From: an uncultured Centipeda sp.
GTDB lineage: Bacteria; Bacillota; Negativicutes; Selenomonadales; Selenomonadaceae
Direction of reading: 5' to 3'
NCBI GenBank assembly: GCA_937925565.1
Contig: CALALM010000319.1
Span: 1-19,417 of the forward strand
DNA: 19,417 nt
The notes below the pieces were generated by a model. It worked only from the letters and a program-made list of their open reading frames with translations, searched no databases and was not told the DNA's origin. This document shows positions 16,301 to 19,417 of this stretch, in pieces. Positions within the stretch are counted from its first letter, which is position 1. Each line of letters begins with the position of its first letter. The position numbers and the translations under genes are program-made.

Positions 16301-17249
16301 CACGTTCCTCCTTTGACGCTTTCCGCGCATGCCGATTGTCGTATGCGATCAGATAGAGCGGCCGATTTTTCACTTCTTGCAGGATGCGTGCAATATACTC
16401 GCCGCAGACGCCGAGCATCATCATCTGCATGCCGCCGAAGAAGAGGCTGCACACAACGATGGTCGACCACCCCGGCACCGTTGCTCCGCTCAGCGTCTCA
16501 AAAAGAACATGGAGAAAGAGCACGACCGCAACCAGTGCCGAAAATACCCCCACGTAAAAAGCGAAACGCAGCGGCTGTACGGAATACGCAAGGATGCCGT
16601 CGAGCGCGAACGAGATCATCTTGTTCAGGGAGAATTTCGAGCGCCCCGCAAATCGCTCGTGCGCCACAAACTCGACCACCGTCTTGCGAAACCCCATAGC
16701 ACCTACAATGCCGCGGATAAAACGTGCGTGTTCACGATAGCGGCGCAGCGCCAGCACGGCTTTTCGATCCATCAGGCGGAAGTCCGAACCGCCCTCCTGG
16801 ATCTCCACATCGGTCATGGCATTGAGGAGGCGGTAATAGTATTTCGAGGTCAGCCTCTTGAAGAGCGAAACTCCCTCCGTCGTGAGGCGTACCGTCTGGA
16901 CGATGTCATAGCCCGCCTCCCACTGTGCGATCAGCACAGGCAGGAGTTCCGGCGGGTGCTGCATATCGCCGTCCATCGTGATGACCGCATCTCCGTCCGC
17001 ATGATCCGTGCCGCAGGTCAGTGCAAGCTGATGCCCCGCGTTGCGCGCGAGGAAAATCGACTGCACGTGCGGATCCCTCTTCCCCAGTGCGCACAAAATC
17101 TCACGGCTGCGGTCACGCGAACCGTCGTCAATAAAGAGGATCTCATAGGCATAGGGAAGCTGTCCCATCACTGCTTCGACGCTCTTTGCAAAGTGCTCTA
17201 TATTCTCCTCTTCATTATAGACCGGAACCACAATCGAAATCCGCTTCAC
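16293..17249 (-). CDS. GT2-family polyprenyl-phosphate glycosyltransferase (ArnC/DPM1/GtrB-like)
   Basis: A 318-residue enzyme that should move a sugar from a nucleotide sugar to undecaprenyl phosphate on the cytoplasmic face of the inner membrane. The GT-A fold opens with ISIVVPVYNEEENI. The nucleotide-binding FIDDGSRD (39-46) and the metal-binding D-x-D in MDGDMQHPPE (D93, D95) are present, as is the downstream 'RYREHARFIRGIVGAMG' block. Two hydrophobic helices near the C-terminus (about 230-250 and 265-285) anchor it. The start is GTG at 17249 behind GGGGAG. Its stop overlaps the start of the ArnT-like gene, so the two most likely form a carrier-loading and transfer pair. The sugar is not determinable from sequence. 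Confidence 0.92.
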   Translation of the reverse strand: MKRISIVVPVYNEEENIEHFAKSVEAVMGQLPYAYEILFIDDGSRDRSREILCALGKRDPHVQSIFLARNAGHQLALTCGTDHADGDAVITMDGDMQHPPELLPVLIAQWEAGYDIVQTVRLTTEGVSLFKRLTSKYYYRLLNAMTDVEIQEGGSDFRLMDRKAVLALRRYREHARFIRGIVGAMGFRKTVVEFVAHERFAGRSKFSLNKMISFALDGILAYSVQPLRFAFYVGVFSALVAVVLFLHVLFETLSGATVPGWSTIVVCSLFFGGMQMMMLGVCGEYIARILQEVKNRPLYLIAYDNRHARKASKEERDE

Positions 17250-17275
17250 CGCGATACTCCCCTCCCCTCACCATT

Positions 17276-18586
17276 TCAGAAATGTCCGATCAGCCGAATC
17301 CATCGGTCATGCCCGTCCACAAGACCCGCAAGGCTCAGGAAATCATGCAGCTTGTAGCGCAGCTCCCATTCCCACGCGCCCGTATCCGCCCACTGCTCAT
17401 AGCGAACGAGCCAGCGCGGGTGTATTTCGTAGGTGCCGGCAACAGAGATCCGCGCATCGCGCAGATCATAACGCAGCTCCCCCGCGAAGCGCGGAAGAAG
17501 TGTACGCGCATACCCCACGCGCCAGTCAAATCGCACATCCTCGGGTGCCGCGTCCGTCTCCACATAGAACTCGTCACGCGGACTCATCATCTGCCCCGCG
17601 TGCAGGCGCACATGCAGATCACGCCGCTCATCACCACGGTTTTCCGCCGTGCGTCCGATGTCGAGCCAGCCCGTGAGAAGCAGGCGGTAACGGGTCGTAT
17701 CCGTACGGCTCATGACCACCATCCGCTCCCCGGGCGTGATCGTCACGCGTGATGTGAGGTGCAGACGCCGAAAATCAGGGGCACGATCCAGCCCCACTGC
17801 AAGCTGCTGCTCAAACGCGGAACGGTGCCGTGCAACAAAGGAGACAGGTACACCCACAAGGCGGCTGACTTCGCCCTCCATTTCCTTTCGGCGCGTGAGC
17901 AGGGTGACATTCGGAATCGTGTCCGAGCGCATGGAGAGATCGACCGTCCGCACGACGGGCAGGCGCGGATAAACCGTAAGCTGCACCTGTGCCGCGCGAT
18001 TTACATCAATATCATAGTCCGCGCGAAATTCCGGCAGATGTTCCTCCATATACAAGGTCAGCTGTCTCTTGAGTGCTCCCGCAGCCCAATCCGTCGCGGC
18101 AACAGGCAACCCCACGAGCGCATCCGAAAAAACCGTGCCGACATCCGCGAGATCGGCGCGCACAAGCTCCTCCACGGCGGACGGCATTCCTTCCACGGTC
18201 ATCTCAAGATGAACGCTTTGAATCGTGTCCGCCCACGGAGCAAGGCGAATCTCGACCTCCGTACGCTGCGCAGGACGCACCTCAACGCCTGTCACCGTAT
18301 AACCGACAAGCAGACGGTCAAAGACCGCGCCGATGATCTCAGCCTCCTCCGTTGCTGAGACGGATGCCACTGACCGCCCCTCCATGCGCTCCGCCGCGAT
18401 CGCCGCAACGGTGCGTTCCATGCGCGCGCGCACGATGGAAGGGATCTGCTGATTGCCCACGACAATAGCCGCAGTCTCCTCCACACGGGAGTCCTCTGCG
18501 GCATATGCGGGGGCAAAGAGTCCCCATCCTGCAAGAAAAAGAAGAAGGGCAGTCCACACGCGCAGGGGCGCGCAGACCCGCCTCAT
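17276..18586 (-). CDS. Uncharacterised outer-membrane protein encoded directly after BamA
   Basis: A 436-residue protein I do not recognise as a named family. A classical signal peptide (basic start, LLLFLAGWGLF core, AYA cleavage at about 27-29) sends it to the envelope. Residues about 30-270 alternate strands and helices in a way that recalls POTRA-like modules. Residues about 280-436 are a series of amphipathic strands (for example RYRLLLTGWLDIG, FYVETDA, FDWRVGYARTLL, RWLVRYEQWADTG). The chain ends in a C-terminal Phe (RLIGHF), the usual recognition signal for barrel assembly. Its ATG shares one base with the BamA stop codon, so the two are translationally coupled, and 26 nt separate it from the glycosyltransferase gene. 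A role together with BamA is likely from context only. Confidence 0.85.
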   Translation of the reverse strand: MRRVCAPLRVWTALLLFLAGWGLFAPAYAAEDSRVEETAAIVVGNQQIPSIVRARMERTVAAIAAERMEGRSVASVSATEEAEIIGAVFDRLLVGYTVTGVEVRPAQRTEVEIRLAPWADTIQSVHLEMTVEGMPSAVEELVRADLADVGTVFSDALVGLPVAATDWAAGALKRQLTLYMEEHLPEFRADYDIDVNRAAQVQLTVYPRLPVVRTVDLSMRSDTIPNVTLLTRRKEMEGEVSRLVGVPVSFVARHRSAFEQQLAVGLDRAPDFRRLHLTSRVTITPGERMVVMSRTDTTRYRLLLTGWLDIGRTAENRGDERRDLHVRLHAGQMMSPRDEFYVETDAAPEDVRFDWRVGYARTLLPRFAGELRYDLRDARISVAGTYEIHPRWLVRYEQWADTGAWEWELRYKLHDFLSLAGLVDGHDRWIRLIGHF

Positions 18587-19417
18587 CAGAACGTGCCGCC
18601 GACGCGGAAGTGCACGCGCCCGCCCTGCGAACCGCGACCGTAGTCAAGGCGCAGAGGACCGATCGGCGTATTGAGACCAAGCCCAACACCGACGCTCGCA
18701 TGGAGGTTCTCCGGCATGAATCCGCTCGACCACGCTCCGCCATAATCCGCGAAGAGTGCGCCCGTCACCTTGGACACAATCGGGAAACGATACTCGGCAG
18801 AGAGGAGCGCCATGCGCGTGCCGCGGAACTGATCCTCACGGTAACCGCGGATGGTATCCTGACCGCCGACACGGAACTGGCTGTACTCCGACATCGAGCC
18901 CTTGCTGATGCCATACTGACCGCGCACGACAAAGACTTGGGAACGTCCCGCCTTCAGATAATGTGCGTCGCCCGCCGTGTACTTCTGATAGTGGAAGTCC
19001 CCGCCGAGCCCCGCGAACTCTGCCGAAAGAACGGCGCGCGCACCCGTGGTCGGCTCATAGATATTGTCGCGCGTATCCGTCACATGCTCGAGCGTGATGC
19101 TGCGCGTCGTGCCGAAGTTATTCTTGAGCCATGCGGTATTTCCGCTGCGGTCGCCCGCGTTGCCGGTCTCCGTATGCTTGGTGTATTTATCCTCACGGCT
19201 GCGCAGGGTGACGAAATTCGTCGAGTACTCGCTCATGGGACGGCTGAGGGTAAACTCTCCGCCCGAGTATTTGCGCATGAACGACTCCTTGTGGTTGCCG
19301 TCCTCATCGTAATCATCGTATTCGTACGTGCGGTTGTAGACGCGGAGTGTTCCCGCCGTCTCCTTTTTATCGAGCCACGGGCGGCGGTACATGAACGTGT
19401 AGCCGCGCGCGTCCGTA
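18586..19417 (-). CDS. bamA: BamA/Omp85-family outer-membrane protein assembly factor, C-terminal part
   Basis: The visible 276 residues are the C-terminal barrel of an Omp85 protein; the frame is open to the right edge, so the POTRA domains lie outside. The conserved Omp85 loop motif is present as VGGQDTIRGYREDQF (the V/I-R-G-Y/F motif that reaches into the barrel). It is followed by 'LLSAEYRFPI', 'LFADYGGAW' and the end block 'GLNTPIGPLRLDYG'. The protein ends in Phe (RVGGTF), as expected for barrel proteins. BamA folds and inserts outer-membrane proteins. The neighbourhood (OmpH chaperones, LpxD) favours BamA over TamA, but without the POTRA region this is not certain. No start codon is assigned because the 5' end is missing. 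Confidence 0.88.
   Translation of the reverse strand, partial: TDARGYTFMYRRPWLDKKETAGTLRVYNRTYEYDDYDEDGNHKESFMRKYSGGEFTLSRPMSEYSTNFVTLRSREDKYTKHTETGNAGDRSGNTAWLKNNFGTTRSITLEHVTDTRDNIYEPTTGARAVLSAEFAGLGGDFHYQKYTAGDAHYLKAGRSQVFVVRGQYGISKGSMSEYSQFRVGGQDTIRGYREDQFRGTRMALLSAEYRFPIVSKVTGALFADYGGAWSSGFMPENLHASVGVGLGLNTPIGPLRLDYGRGSQGGRVHFRVGGTF

Noticed and set aside
14762..16699. Plus-strand frame of 645 codons opposite the ArnT-like gene
   Set aside because: The minus strand carries an obvious polytopic membrane glycosyltransferase with family motifs; the plus product is a low-complexity Arg/Glu-rich shadow.

Overview
The window looks like the chromosome of a diderm Firmicute (Negativicutes, most likely Selenomonas or a close relative). 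It carries an outer-membrane biogenesis cluster: an Omp85/BamA barrel, three OmpH/Skp-type proteins, LpxD and an LpxL-type acyltransferase. This is combined with Firmicutes-style strong GGAGG ribosome-binding sites and clean intrinsic terminators. The genus is inferred from gene content and style, not from a marker gene. Every gene I accept lies on the minus strand, so transcription runs from position 19417 towards position 1. I see no rRNA, tRNA, CRISPR array, insertion sequence or origin.

Right part (19417 to 10310), envelope biogenesis. In transcription order it holds: the 3' end of a BamA/Omp85 gene; an uncharacterised outer-membrane protein overlapping it by 1 nt; a GT2 polyprenyl-phosphate glycosyltransferase (ArnC/DPM1-like); and a GT39/ArnT-like membrane glycosyltransferase. 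Next come a small lipoprotein with a possible BamE-like fold, a short OmpH, a long coiled-coil OmpH relative, an OmpH lipoprotein, lpxD, and an lpxL/htrB-type acyltransferase. This resembles the classical bamA-skp-lpxD order, opened by the insertion of a glycosyltransferase pair. Good sigma-70 promoters precede the small lipoprotein and the first ompH. A strong stem-loop with a T run lies just after the first ompH. A GAAA-loop terminator closes the cluster after the acyltransferase.

Middle (10233 to 9160), a self-contained single-gene unit. Promoter TTGACC-17-TATAAT, an Rpn/PDDEXK-type nuclease ('putative transposase') gene and an intrinsic terminator are packed end to end.

Left part (9127 to 1), one giant gene running off the left edge. 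A perfect-spacing promoter (TTGACA-17-TATATT) and a good ribosome-binding site lead into a signal peptide. About 2,990 codons of open frame follow, made of eight large modules. Each module has a unique-looking beta segment followed by many short 'GN-x-TGNTV...GG-x-V-x-G-x-VYGG' beta-solenoid repeats, as in very large autotransporter/adhesin passengers. The start codon and the long frame are out of register by exactly one base at a run of nine G residues within the signal-peptide codons. Ten G (or seven) would join them into a secreted protein of more than 3,000 residues; nine G, as in this sequence, gives a 35-residue dead-end peptide. This is the structure expected of an ON/OFF phase-variation switch on a giant surface protein, read here in the OFF state. 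A homopolymer sequencing error is the main alternative. It is the most interesting observation in the window.
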